Positions 17,909 through 25,380 of a stretch of DNA of 64,000 nt are shown one piece after another; within the stretch, counting starts at the first letter, position 1; each line of letters starts with the position of its first letter. Both the position numbers and the translations under genes were made by a program. A model generated the notes under the pieces. That model made no database searches. It was given only the letters and a program-made list of their open reading frames with translations, and had not been told where the DNA came from. Origin of the DNA: Bin87 sp965220055 (GTDB taxonomy: Bacteria > Chloroflexota > Dehalococcoidia > Lucifugimonadales > UBA3495); contig CBDCPE010000002.1 in the NCBI GenBank assembly GCA_965220055.1, positions 331,567 through 395,566 of the forward strand. Direction: 5' to 3'.

Positions 17909-18520
17909 AGTAATGACGACACCAGTATCGGGAGGCCCTCAGAAATAGACGCTAATCTCGGCGAGAATGGTTGTGCGTGGACAATCAACCCGCTTTGCAC
18001 GGGGTAACGTCATTCGGTCTACCCGGGGATTTGCGTCCAATCATGGTCTGCCCTTGTACCTCGGGTAGGCGGATACGTGTATACGCGTATACGAACATCG
18101 GTATAGGCGTACCTTGGGATGTACGCATAGCCAGAGATACAGGTCAACGAGGGTGGGCGCATGTTCGCCGACACCTACCCGCCGATACTCGCACCGACAC
18201 CTTCCCCGACACGCCGATGTGAAGATAGGCACAACTCTCCGGTGGTACGAAACCAGCGCCGCAACTCGGAGTAGCGCGAGTTGGACCAGGCTTGGCGAGA
18301 GCGCGCTTCCTCGGAGTGCCGTAGTAGCTGTAACCAAGCCGTCTGACCGTAGGCCCTCCGAAAATGATTTTATCCTTACCGACCGTAAAACGACCAAAGT
18401 TACCGAGACGTTCCCCGTTCAAACTACCAGTTCCCAGTTTTTCCGGGGATTCGCACTCCATTTTAGTGCCGGCCCGGTTCGTTCCCGGTTAATATATTTC
18501 TAAATATCTGTAGTTAATAT
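17909..18520. other. Non-coding region between rep and the helicase-loader gene
   Basis: About 610 bp with no convincing gene. It holds iteron locus 3, a perfect palindrome gtatacgcgtatac (18079-18092), a short inverted repeat gcgtac/gtacgc near 18107-18126 and the A+T-rich inverted-repeat structure at 18470-18545. These are features expected around a plasmid origin, but origin function is inference. Confidence 0.45.
17998..18026. repeat. Iteron-like repeat pair, locus 3 (diverged)
   Basis: ggggtaacgtcattcgg followed by tctacccgg: the spacer and core of the motif seen at 12446 and 16161, less well preserved, just upstream of the helicase-loader-like gene. Confidence 0.45.
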
Positions 18521-18545
18521 TTAACCGGGAGACCGGACCGGGCCG
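18470..18545. repeat. Large imperfect inverted repeat with A+T-rich centre at the 3' end of rep
   Basis: gccggcccggttcg then ttcccggttaatat on the left is mirrored by atatttaaccgggag then accggaccgggccggc on the right. About 30 bp (taatatatttctaaatatct and following) of nearly pure A+T separate the arms. The rep stop codon (18521-18523) lies inside the right arm. It could be a transcription terminator or a strand-opening element of an origin. Confidence 0.55.
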
Positions 18546-19660
18546 GCGCGCGCGTGGGGGGACTGACCATAGTTACGTGCACCACGGGTCGCCGTTAGCA
18601 GAGCTCGTTTCAGTGCTTCGGTTGCTTCTTGGTATCCCAACTGAGCTTGCCCAGGCGGATAGAATTCTCCCACCACTGAGTTCCAGAGACGCGAGCATTT
18701 ACCACCTTCCTTGCAGTAATAACTCTCTCCTGCTTGTCTCTTGAGGCCTTCCCAAGTTGTTAATACCATAGTGCCAGGGCCGCATGCCGTACAGTCGGTG
18801 AACTCGACCAATTCCGTATCGGATGGTTCGTGCGGCGCGGTCCTCGACTCCGACGTCTTGGCCATCTCGTGGTTCACCACGTAAAGAATTTCCATCTCTT
18901 GCCCAGCGACGGCTGTGACCGCTTCCTTGGCGATTTCGTAGTGCAATGGCATATTGAGCCAGGTATTGTCGTAGTCCGACTGTGTCGCCACCGTAATTTC
19001 CGCGGCAGATAAGCTCACCCCGACCGTTGGTGTGAAGAAAGTCCCAAAATGTTCGCACGGCATTTCCATGCTGATCCGTTCCAGCACAGCGTCCCAAACA
19101 CTCTTGGCCCCACATTCTCCCGGTTTCCTGTTGGGTTCTGCCTCGTTATCTGTGCTTTGCTCAGCACTTACCCCACAATCGGCGGGTTCTTCACTTGCGA
19201 TTTCCTGTGGGTTAACCTGCGTTTTACCTGCATCATCTCCGCCCTCCGTAGTACTTACGCCGCGTTTTACTTGGGTTTTCCTGGATCCTCTCCGGCGGCG
19301 GGTTTCTGGTTGCACCGTCTTCGCCGGTTCTCTAACCGCTGATATTGCTGCCACCAACGGCAGTTGGTCGCCGACAGCGGTGGTAATGTATGAGTAGTAA
19401 TTGCCTTCCCGTGTGACGGTGATGCGCCGGTCATCCTTGAGTTGGTTGATTGCCAAGCTCAACCTGGGCCCCGACACTTGCAGATACGCTGCCAGGCTCT
19501 GTTGTGAGAACCACACCGGTCCGCCAGCCTTATCGCACAGCTCTGCGATAACGCTATACGCCCGTTCTACCAGTGGTATTGCGGGGCGTTTGGTGAACGC
19601 AACGAAGGTGCCCTCCCCGTCGGTCACCGATACGATATTGTTATCCTGATCACTGGCCAT
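18521..19660 (-). CDS. Replication-initiator-like protein: winged helix plus DnaA N-terminal domain
   Basis: 379 residues. Residues about 33-95 form a winged-helix-type domain (FSQQSLAAYLQVSGPRLSLA, then INQLKDDRRITVTREGNYY). A basic/acidic low-complexity linker spans 110-185. Residues 187-262 match the DnaA N-terminal (domain I) pattern: SVWDAVLERISMEMPCEHFG, EITVATQSDYDNTWL, ILYVVN. A probable zinc site follows (CTACGPG ... YYCKEGGKCSRLW). Domain I of DnaA contacts the replicative helicase, so a plasmid Rep that recruits helicase through this domain is plausible, particularly beside a DnaC-like gene and par genes. No AAA+ domain is present. Could also be a transcription factor. Confidence 0.65.
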   Translation of the reverse strand: MASDQDNNIVSVTDGEGTFVAFTKRPAIPLVERAYSVIAELCDKAGGPVWFSQQSLAAYLQVSGPRLSLAINQLKDDRRITVTREGNYYSYITTAVGDQLPLVAAISAVREPAKTVQPETRRRRGSRKTQVKRGVSTTEGGDDAGKTQVNPQEIASEEPADCGVSAEQSTDNEAEPNRKPGECGAKSVWDAVLERISMEMPCEHFGTFFTPTVGVSLSAAEITVATQSDYDNTWLNMPLHYEIAKEAVTAVAGQEMEILYVVNHEMAKTSESRTAPHEPSDTELVEFTDCTACGPGTMVLTTWEGLKRQAGESYYCKEGGKCSRLWNSVVGEFYPPGQAQLGYQEATEALKRALLTATRGARNYGQSPHARAGPVRSPG

Positions 19661-20054
19661 GGTGATACCGTCTCAGGAAAGACGCTCCGATACTGCAGTG
19701 TTTTCCCAGGCAAGCTTTGGCTTACAGAATTGGTATCGTGCGAAGGTCCCTTTGGTTGTACGATGGGGTCTGCCCAGTTGCCTAGGGGCTTCGGTGATGC
19801 TCGAGGCTCTTTGCACCACTGCTGCCAGCGACGGAAGTAGCGGTATTGTGCGCAACCAGTTCAGAGTAACTGGTGGGCACAGTGACAGTAGGCACTCCAG
19901 ACCCCACGCCCAGACCTCCCGACCGGTGTCCTTGAGAGCAGCGCCCTGGCGGTGGTGTCCCCTCGGCTTAGCCGAGCTCCGCTGCTTGCGCCCCGGGCTG
20001 TCCCGGTATTCTTCCTGATCTCCTGGAATCGTTAGACAGGCGGGGTTCTGGATG
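19661..20054. other. Long leader upstream of rep
   Basis: About 390 bp. A reverse open frame covers 19673-20089, but its product is rich in Arg/Ser/Pro with no motif and no ribosome binding site, and I do not accept it as a gene. The region probably carries the rep promoter and leader. Confidence 0.4.
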
Positions 20055-20083
20055 TTGAAGGATTGAGTTCGTTGTGCTATGAT
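20055..20083 (+). promoter_or_regulatory. Sigma-70-like promoter of a plus-strand small RNA
   Basis: TTGAAG at 20055-20060 and TATGAT at 20078-20083 are separated by exactly 17 bp. Transcription would begin near 20090 and run into the structured RNA. Confidence 0.6.
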
Positions 20084-20089
20084 TGACAC

Positions 20090-20208
20090 TGGAATACCCT
20101 ATAGGCGGTCTTTACCGACAGCCGGAAGCCCGTGCTGCGGGTTTTGCCTATCTGAGTGGGCGGGGTATTAAGGCCAATCTGCCGTCAGAAGTGAGATTGG
20201 CCTTTTTT
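20090..20208 (+). ncRNA. Structured small RNA (about 119 nt) between copG and rep
   Basis: The transcript would fold as follows. P1 is aataccc (20093-20099) with gggtatt (20163-20169), seven perfect pairs. P2 is ataggc (20101-20106) with gcctat (20146-20151). An inner hairpin is aagcccg (20126-20132) with cgggttt (20138-20144). The 3' end is an intrinsic terminator. No protein fits. Orientation is opposite to copG, rep and par, so it overlaps their leader or trailer transcripts in antisense. Plasmid copy-number RNAs have this kind of position and make-up. I do not recognise a known RNA class. Confidence 0.65.
20170..20208 (+). terminator. Intrinsic terminator of the small RNA
   Basis: aaggccaatct (20170-20180) pairs perfectly with agattggcctt (20194-20204) and is followed by a run ending in six T (20203-20208). 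On the minus strand the same hairpin lies just past the copG stop and may terminate copG too. Confidence 0.85.
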
Positions 20209-20215
20209 CTGGGCT

Positions 20216-20425
20216 TTATCTGTGGCCGTTCATCGGTATCGCTCCGTTTTGGTCTTCCATCTCCGTCCCGTACCTGCTTTCGTCCCGGCGCAGATACTCG
20301 ATGATCGCCAGTTTGAATATCTCGGAAGGCTTCAGACCATCCCGTTTCGATACGCGTTCGATCCGGTCCCACGTAACTTCGTCTAGGTTCGTGCGTGCCT
20401 GCCTTCTTTTGTTTTTCGTCGTCAT
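20216..20425 (-). CDS. CopG/Arc-type ribbon-helix-helix protein
   Basis: 69 residues from the ATG at 20425 (MTTKNKRRQARTNLDEVTWD). A basic N-terminal strand is followed by two helices, ERVSKRDGLKPSEIFKLAII then EYLRRDE, the ribbon-helix-helix layout used for operator binding as a dimer. The frame is open back to 20518 but that part looks non-coding. Located between the partition genes and rep, it is the natural candidate for a plasmid copy-control repressor; that role is inferred. Confidence 0.72.
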   Translation of the reverse strand: MTTKNKRRQARTNLDEVTWDRIERVSKRDGLKPSEIFKLAIIEYLRRDESRYGTEMEDQNGAIPMNGHR

Positions 20426-20611
20426 GGTGGATCCTGTCACGCGGTCTGTTTCTTGGCGAGTGCCTGTTTCGTCCTGAAATGGCTTCAAAGGTACCAAACT
20501 AGACTTTTGCGACTGCATCGATACTAACCACTGGCGATGGCGTATGTCAAGACTATGACCGCGGCAATGGTGATTTACCGTCCGTTGGGCCTTATATTTG
20601 ATGGTGGGCCG

Positions 20612-20977
20612 CTAACGGCCCGGCTGACGCATCCCGCGTCTGGTCATCCACTCTTGGAGTGCCTCCTCTCCGATCTGGGACAGTTTCTTGCCGGTTTCCG
20701 CACTGGCGAACTGTAAGTCTTGGCGCAACGACGGCGTCAGGTGTATGGTCAGGCGCTTCTTTTTCTTGACGTCTTGGACCCCTGATATCACCCCGTACTC
20801 CTTCGGTATCTGCCTTATCTCCAGGCCGCGGGTCTGCAGGAATGCCCGGAGTTGTTCCTCGTCTACATCCTCCAGTGCTGCTGGAGTTGGAGGCGGCTTG
20901 CTCTGTCCAAGATCCCGAACTGCGAAATCGCTGGGCGTCGTCAGTGTTTCGAGTCCCCGACCGTTTTCCTCAGGCAT
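20612..20977 (-). CDS. Ribbon-helix-helix partner of ParA (ParB/ParG-like)
   Basis: 121 residues. The C-terminal half has KKKKRLTIHLTPSLRQDLQF and GKKLSQIGEEALQEWMTRRG, a basic strand and two helices of a ribbon-helix-helix dimeriser. The N-terminal half is flexible and acidic/proline-rich, as in small centromere-binding proteins that stimulate ParA. The ATG at 20975-20977 overlaps the ParA stop by eight bases, strong evidence for translational coupling and a joint role. The stop codon sits in a short hairpin (gggccg/cggccc). Confidence 0.75.
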   Translation of the reverse strand: MPEENGRGLETLTTPSDFAVRDLGQSKPPPTPAALEDVDEEQLRAFLQTRGLEIRQIPKEYGVISGVQDVKKKKRLTIHLTPSLRQDLQFASAETGKKLSQIGEEALQEWMTRRGMRQPGR

Positions 20978-21656
20978 ATGCCAACTCCTTTTTCGCCTTT
21001 ACGTGGTTGTCCTGGACTTGGCAGATTCTCTTCTGAAGCCATTTCCAGAAACTATCCATCTCCAGTGCGCCTGCGCTGTTGGGTGCGTATTCGCAGACGC
21101 TCTGCCCTGCCAGGGTGGCGTCCCAGTGGATGACTCTTCTGATCAAGCTAACTGGGGCTATTTCGATGCCCATTCCGTTCAGGGATGTCAGGAGCGCTCG
21201 CCGGCGCGATTTCACCGGTGGCAGGTTATTCGGCACCAACACCATCGGCCATTCGTTGATTATCCCCTTGTGGACTAGATTCGCTGTAATCATGATCTCG
21301 AACGGGGCTGCTGTGATGGGAATGAGCATCAGGTCTAGGACGTTCAACGCCTGGTCCATGGTGAAGGAGTCCGCTCCAGGCATGTCGCAGATAATGAGAT
21401 CGTGGTCGTCACTCCCTGCGATCGTACGTAGGTTCGTTATTCCTTCGGTGGACAGCGTGCCTCTCACTGCGTCCAGCTGTGGGAGCTCAGGGCTCATCTT
21501 TGAGCGTATGTCGCATTCACGCAGCAGCGTCAACTGTGGGTCGAAGTCGCAGAGCAGAGTTTGCAGCCCAGCGGCAGTGGCGCGCTCGGCTGCATTGAAC
21601 GCCAGCAGGCTCTTTCCAGTGCCTCCTTTCCAGGATACGAAACCGATTACGGTCAT
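20970..21656 (-). CDS. parA: ParA/MinD-type partition ATPase
   Basis: 228 residues from ATG 21656 (GGGGAG nine bases upstream). The deviant Walker A motif KGGTGKS is at residues 10-16 (MTVIGFVSWKGGTGKSLLAF), the Walker A' region reads LLCDFDPQ, and LIICDMPG is the Walker B-like strand. Small ParAs without an N-terminal DNA-binding domain belong to the class that pairs with ribbon-helix-helix partners, exactly what follows downstream. It would drive segregation of a plasmid or integrated element. Confidence 0.88.
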   Translation of the reverse strand: MTVIGFVSWKGGTGKSLLAFNAAERATAAGLQTLLCDFDPQLTLLRECDIRSKMSPELPQLDAVRGTLSTEGITNLRTIAGSDDHDLIICDMPGADSFTMDQALNVLDLMLIPITAAPFEIMITANLVHKGIINEWPMVLVPNNLPPVKSRRRALLTSLNGMGIEIAPVSLIRRVIHWDATLAGQSVCEYAPNSAGALEMDSFWKWLQKRICQVQDNHVKAKKELAYA

Positions 21657-21985
21657 GGTTGGTGCTCCCCCTGACAGTTTGGTGATCTGTATAAGCGTCT
21701 AGGCGCATACTTGTTTCCGCCACTCCCGCTATCCTCGCTAGGGTCTATGCGCGTGTTTAGAAACTAACAGGATTATTGCGTGATTCGCATCGGCCGTACT
21801 TTGCAGTTTTCCGCCACTTTTTGGCCCCATCAAATCGGCGCGCTTGCCAGTTGGAAGTCGGGTCTTGAGGTTTTTGCTTCCTGCTCACTACGTTGTCGAA
21901 TTCTGCTATTGCGTTAACTGTGATGTGTTGACCGAATCTCCATGGCGGCATTTCCGGCGTAGTTGTCCTCGGTTTCGGTCGGTGG
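21657..21985. other. Upstream region of parA
   Basis: About 330 bp. It holds two related motifs, gcgtctaggcgcatac near 21696-21711 and gtctatgcgcgtg near 21742-21754, which could be operator or centromere repeats for the ParA/RHH pair. No gene is convincing here. Confidence 0.35.
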
Positions 21986-21989
21986 CCGT

Positions 21990-22098
21990 GGTGCATCGCC
22001 CGACCGTGGTTATCCGCAACGTTCGAGACTTCGAGCGGCTGGGCGTTCCGACGCTCGACCCCTTCGCTCATGACAGATGGAGTCCTGGACTCGGCTGA
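21990..22098 (+). pseudogene. C-terminal remnant of a VapC-like PIN toxin
   Basis: The plus strand reads PTVVIRNVRDFERLGVPTLD then PF, matching the last conserved block of VapC toxins (the R-N-x-x-D-F stretch and GV..L.P ending). No N-terminal PIN motifs or antitoxin gene are visible upstream, so only a fragment survives. Confidence 0.5.
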
Positions 22099-22227
22099 AG
22101 CCCTGTTGCCGCACCGTAAAATCGGCCGTCATAAAAGTGCGATAAGGGCGATTTATCGAATATTTATGGACGGTCAATATGAGCCGGCCCAGCTTGTTCC
22201 CCGACGGGTCCGGCGGAGGAAGACGTC

Positions 22228-22600
22228 ATGATCACGGTGGTGAGCTGGAGCATTGCCCAACAGCTCCAGGCAGTTTCGGAACTGCTGGCCATGGAGGCCA
22301 ACGTGGCCCTGATGCAGGAGGTAGGCGTGGGTGCCCTGGAACTGCTGGCCACCGCTGGTGGCAACGTGGCGATGAGCCTCGCGGAGTTCCTGGGAACCCT
22401 GGCCCGTGGAGGGGGCACTGCACCGCTTGGCCGATGGTGGTGAAGCTGTCCGAGCGGGGTGAAGGTGGAGTGGTTCCGGCGGGTCCGGTCCAGCACGCCC
22501 GAGGAGGGCGACGACGAGATAATCGCCAGCAACGTTGTCATCATTGCCGATGCTTTTGACACGCGTACCTGCCCGGAGCTGGGACGAGGTGGTGGGGAGC
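22228..22600 (+). pseudogene. Endonuclease/exonuclease/phosphatase-family remnant
   Basis: GGAGG precedes ATG 22228. The start MITVVSWSIAQQLQAVSELL and then ANVALMQEVG match the first EEP motifs (the catalytic Asn position is Ser here, the Glu is in LMQEVG). The frame then shifts twice within 60 bp; another frame carries VKVEWFRRVRSSTPEEGDDE and IIASNVVIIADAFDT. The rest of the gene is missing. Clear decay. Confidence 0.65.
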
Positions 22601-22749
22601 TTCCGGCGCAAGGTGAGAGCGTTGCCGAGAGCATAGCCTGTGGCCATGGGGCCGGAGGCGGGACACTTCCACGCACCCGCCAAATATTACAACGACGCAT
22701 TACGGACGGCGGGAACCTTTCAGGATCGGCCGATCACGGAACTCCGAGA

Positions 22750-23065
22750 TTCAATCACCGCAGGAGTGTGGCCAAGGACGACACGGTGAGATTCCAGCTG
22801 CGTACCCTGCAGTTGTTGCCAAGACCGGAACGCTCCAGCTATGCCGGGGCTGCGGTGGAGGTCCTGGATGGGCTCGACGGCCGGCTCACGGTGCGGCACG
22901 AAGGGCATATTATTGCTGCCCAAGAGGCCCCACCCAGTCCGGTATTGCTCCGCACGGCCACGGGCGTTCCCAACTGCTCCTGTCCTGCCATCCGGTGCCA
23001 ACGGCCTGGGCGAACCCTGGACAGCGACTCTCGAACCGCTGGACTCAAGGGTGGGCACGGTATGA
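22750..23065 (+). pseudogene. ISNCY-type transposase, C-terminal remnant
   Basis: The frame VAKDDTVRFQLRTLQLLPRP, SYAGAAVEVLDGLDGRLTV and RHEGHIIAAQEAPPSP is characteristic of the C-terminus of ISNCY/integrase-like transposases. After SPVLLR the frame shifts to APVLPSGANGLGEPWTATLE and ends at 23065. A tattacaacgac motif like the end of the nurA miniature element lies just upstream at 22685. Confidence 0.7.
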
Positions 23066-23572
23066 TCAATGACGGCGTGGTCAGAGCCGACAAGCCCGCA
23101 GCCACTTCCGCGCGCAAGCCGACCTTCCTGCAGAGTAGGATTGTTCAAGTAGGCGGGGTCAGTAGGAAATCCGTAAGCTGTGATGCGCCGGATTCGAGGC
23201 GACTTGGGTTGTTGTTTTGGCCGGGGAGTCGTTGTTCTACCCGACTGGCTCGGGATGATTCGGCGACTGCCGACGTAATGGCGCGGGCGGTGCTTTACGT
23301 AGCGTCGTGCAGAGCGCGCTAAAGCCCGGTCGCGCTGTCGAGGCGGTCTGGCTGGTCGTCGATTTACGTACCGCGCATGAGTGCAGTCGCTGCGGATTGC
23401 ATTTTCTATGCTTGCGGAGGTTTTGACGTACAGGCACGGCCTTCGCAGGTGCGCTGATACCGCAGGGCCCCATCATGGCATTCGCCCGTCCTGCTCCCTC
23501 TTCAAATGGGCGTTCCGACTGGGAGCGGGAGAAGGAGCCGGTCGGCGCGGGACGTTAGGCCACCACGCCAAA
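23066..23572. other. Intergenic, no gene recognised
   Basis: About 500 bp between the ISNCY remnant and the terminator of the secreted-protein gene. Open frames on both strands lack motifs. Confidence 0.4.
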
Positions 23573-23605
23573 GGGGAGGCCGCCGCTGACACGGCGGCCT
23601 CCCCC
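23573..23605 (-). terminator. Strong hairpin downstream of the secreted Ig-like gene
   Basis: ggggaggccgcc pairs with ggcggcctcccc across an 8-9 base loop. It lies 37 bp past the stop of the minus-strand gene at 23642. The T-tract on the minus side is only TTT, but stem strength makes terminator function likely. Confidence 0.7.
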
Positions 23606-23641
23606 TGCCAGTCGATGTGTGCGGCCTTTTCGCGTTTCAGG

Positions 23642-25076
23642 CTAATCGCTGCTTGAGACGGTAAGGCTGACCTCCACGGTGTCGCCAGCCGACAGGTCCG
23701 GCGTCTGGTTCTGCCACTGATACTCCGCCTGGGAAGAAGACTTGCTGGTCCTGGCCTCTTCCGAGCTGAGGGTGGTTTCTCCCACCCGCAACGTGAAGTC
23801 GCCCGGCAGGGCCTGGTCCGGAGTGAAGATGAACCACTGGTCGGTGTATCTCATCAATGTCAGGACCGTGTAGGCTTTGCCTTCCAGGTTGAACTCATCG
23901 GGCGCGAGTTCTCCGAACCCCTCGGACTCCCAGTAACCGTAGAAACTGCCGGAACTGCGCACGGTCAGTTCCGCCGACCACGTGGAGACGGACTCTTCTG
24001 CCGCTTCCACCACCGCCGTCGGCTCGCTGATCAGCGTCTCGTCGAAGTCCCTGTCGTCGGTGAAGAACACTTTCACTTTGATTGTCTTGCCCTCGTCAGC
24101 GTCCACCAGAGTGTAGCTTGCGCCAGTTGCGCCGGATATGTCGGCGTCGGCGCTTCTGTCATTGCGAACCCACTGGTAGGTGAATACCGCTTTGCTCAGT
24201 CCGTCGGCGTCGTCGATGCCCGATGTTTCCGCCGTCACGTTTCTCCCGCCTTCGGCGTGCCGCTGATGATGGGAGCGCCCGTGGCGCGACTGTTCGGCTT
24301 CGGCGCAACCGCCGCCGTGGGGTCGCTGGTGCGGGTCTCCTGGTAGCTCCTGTCGTCGGTGAAGGGCACCCTCACCCCGATGGTCTTGCCCTCGTCGGCG
24401 TCCGCCAGGGTGTAGGTGTCGCTGGTCGCCCCGGCGATGTCCGCATCGTTGGCCAGCCACTGGCAGATGTAAACTGCGTTGTTCAACCCGTGGGCGTCCT
24501 CGATGGCCGACGGGTCCGCTATGCCGGAGGTGTGCGCTGTCAGTGTTTCGCCCACCCAGGCTGTGCCGCTGGCTGATGGTGGGCGCGCCGGTGGCGGGTG
24601 AATTGGGGGAGACTAGACCCGAATCGGCAGGGGCCGGACCCGGGACGGTCGCTTCGGACCGGTTCGAGAGCTCCGTGCCGCTGGATGTGCAGACCGCTCC
24701 CTGGGCGTTGCAGTCGGTGGTGATTGGCAGGACGATGGTCACGTGGGCGTCGGAGTCCGGCTCGATGGTGATCTCCCAGAGACTGCTGCGGCCGTCCACC
24801 CGCTTGGCCTTGGTCACCGTCCCGTTGGTCACCTTCAGCGCCACGTCACGCAGCGTCACGTAGCTGACCACGACCGCTTTGCTGAACTGGAGCCGCAGCG
24901 TGAACGCCGCCGAGCCGTCGTGCTCCGTCGGAACCGGGGTTGGACGTAACCTCGACATCGATGATCGAAGTCTCGACCGAGGTGGTCGCCAACTGCGCCT
25001 CCGCCGGCGCCGCAAGGACTGCGGAAAGCAATAGTCCCGCGGCAAGGCAGGCCAAACTGCCGAAGCGTCCGATCAT
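23642..25076 (-). pseudogene. Secreted Ig-like repeat protein with three frameshifts
   Basis: The true start is ATG 25076 with a signal peptide (LACLAAGLLLSAVLAAPAEA). The protein then crosses frames three times: near 24937 (extra C in a CCCC run), near 24560 and near 24238. Joined, it has an N-terminal sandwich domain (FTLRLQFSKAVVVSYVTLRD) and two Ig-like repeats with the hallmark ATGAPTISGT and TLADADEGKTIGVRV. The C-terminal domain reads WSAELTVRSSGSFYGYW. The repeats are the same kind as in the large neighbour at 25381. Homopolymer positions make sequencing error a real alternative. Confidence 0.75.
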
Positions 25077-25380
25077 CGGATCTCGCCGACGGACACTGCC
25101 GGCGCGCTGCCGACGACGGCAGCCACGGCATGGACGGTTTTCCCCAGGGCCCGATGGCGACCCCGCCAGCCAGCGGACCGGCGGGCCGGGCCGCGTGGCA
25201 TAGCGAAAAACGTCGGCGTAGACACGCGGCGTAGACACGCGGCGGAACCTGCGGTCTTCGGCCCGGTGGCGCGAACTGGTCCGGCCCAAAGAATGTCAGC
25301 TAGTTACGGTTGGGCAGCTCCGCTGCCGTCGCCCGTGCAGGTGGCCCTCCGGTCATTGCAGTCATCGGAACTGGTACTGG
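25077..25380. other. Intergenic between two secreted-protein genes
   Basis: Contains a perfect 13-bp tandem duplication gtagacacgcggc (25218-25230, 25231-25243). No gene or promoter that I can defend. Confidence 0.5.

Noticed and set aside
19673..20089. 138-codon reverse frame upstream of rep
   Set aside because: Composition looks random, no motif, no ribosome binding site; the region is better explained as the rep leader, with the small-RNA promoter inside its start.
22720..23148. 142-codon reverse frame
   Set aside because: It is the shadow of the ISNCY transposase remnant on the other strand, whose protein motifs are recognisable.
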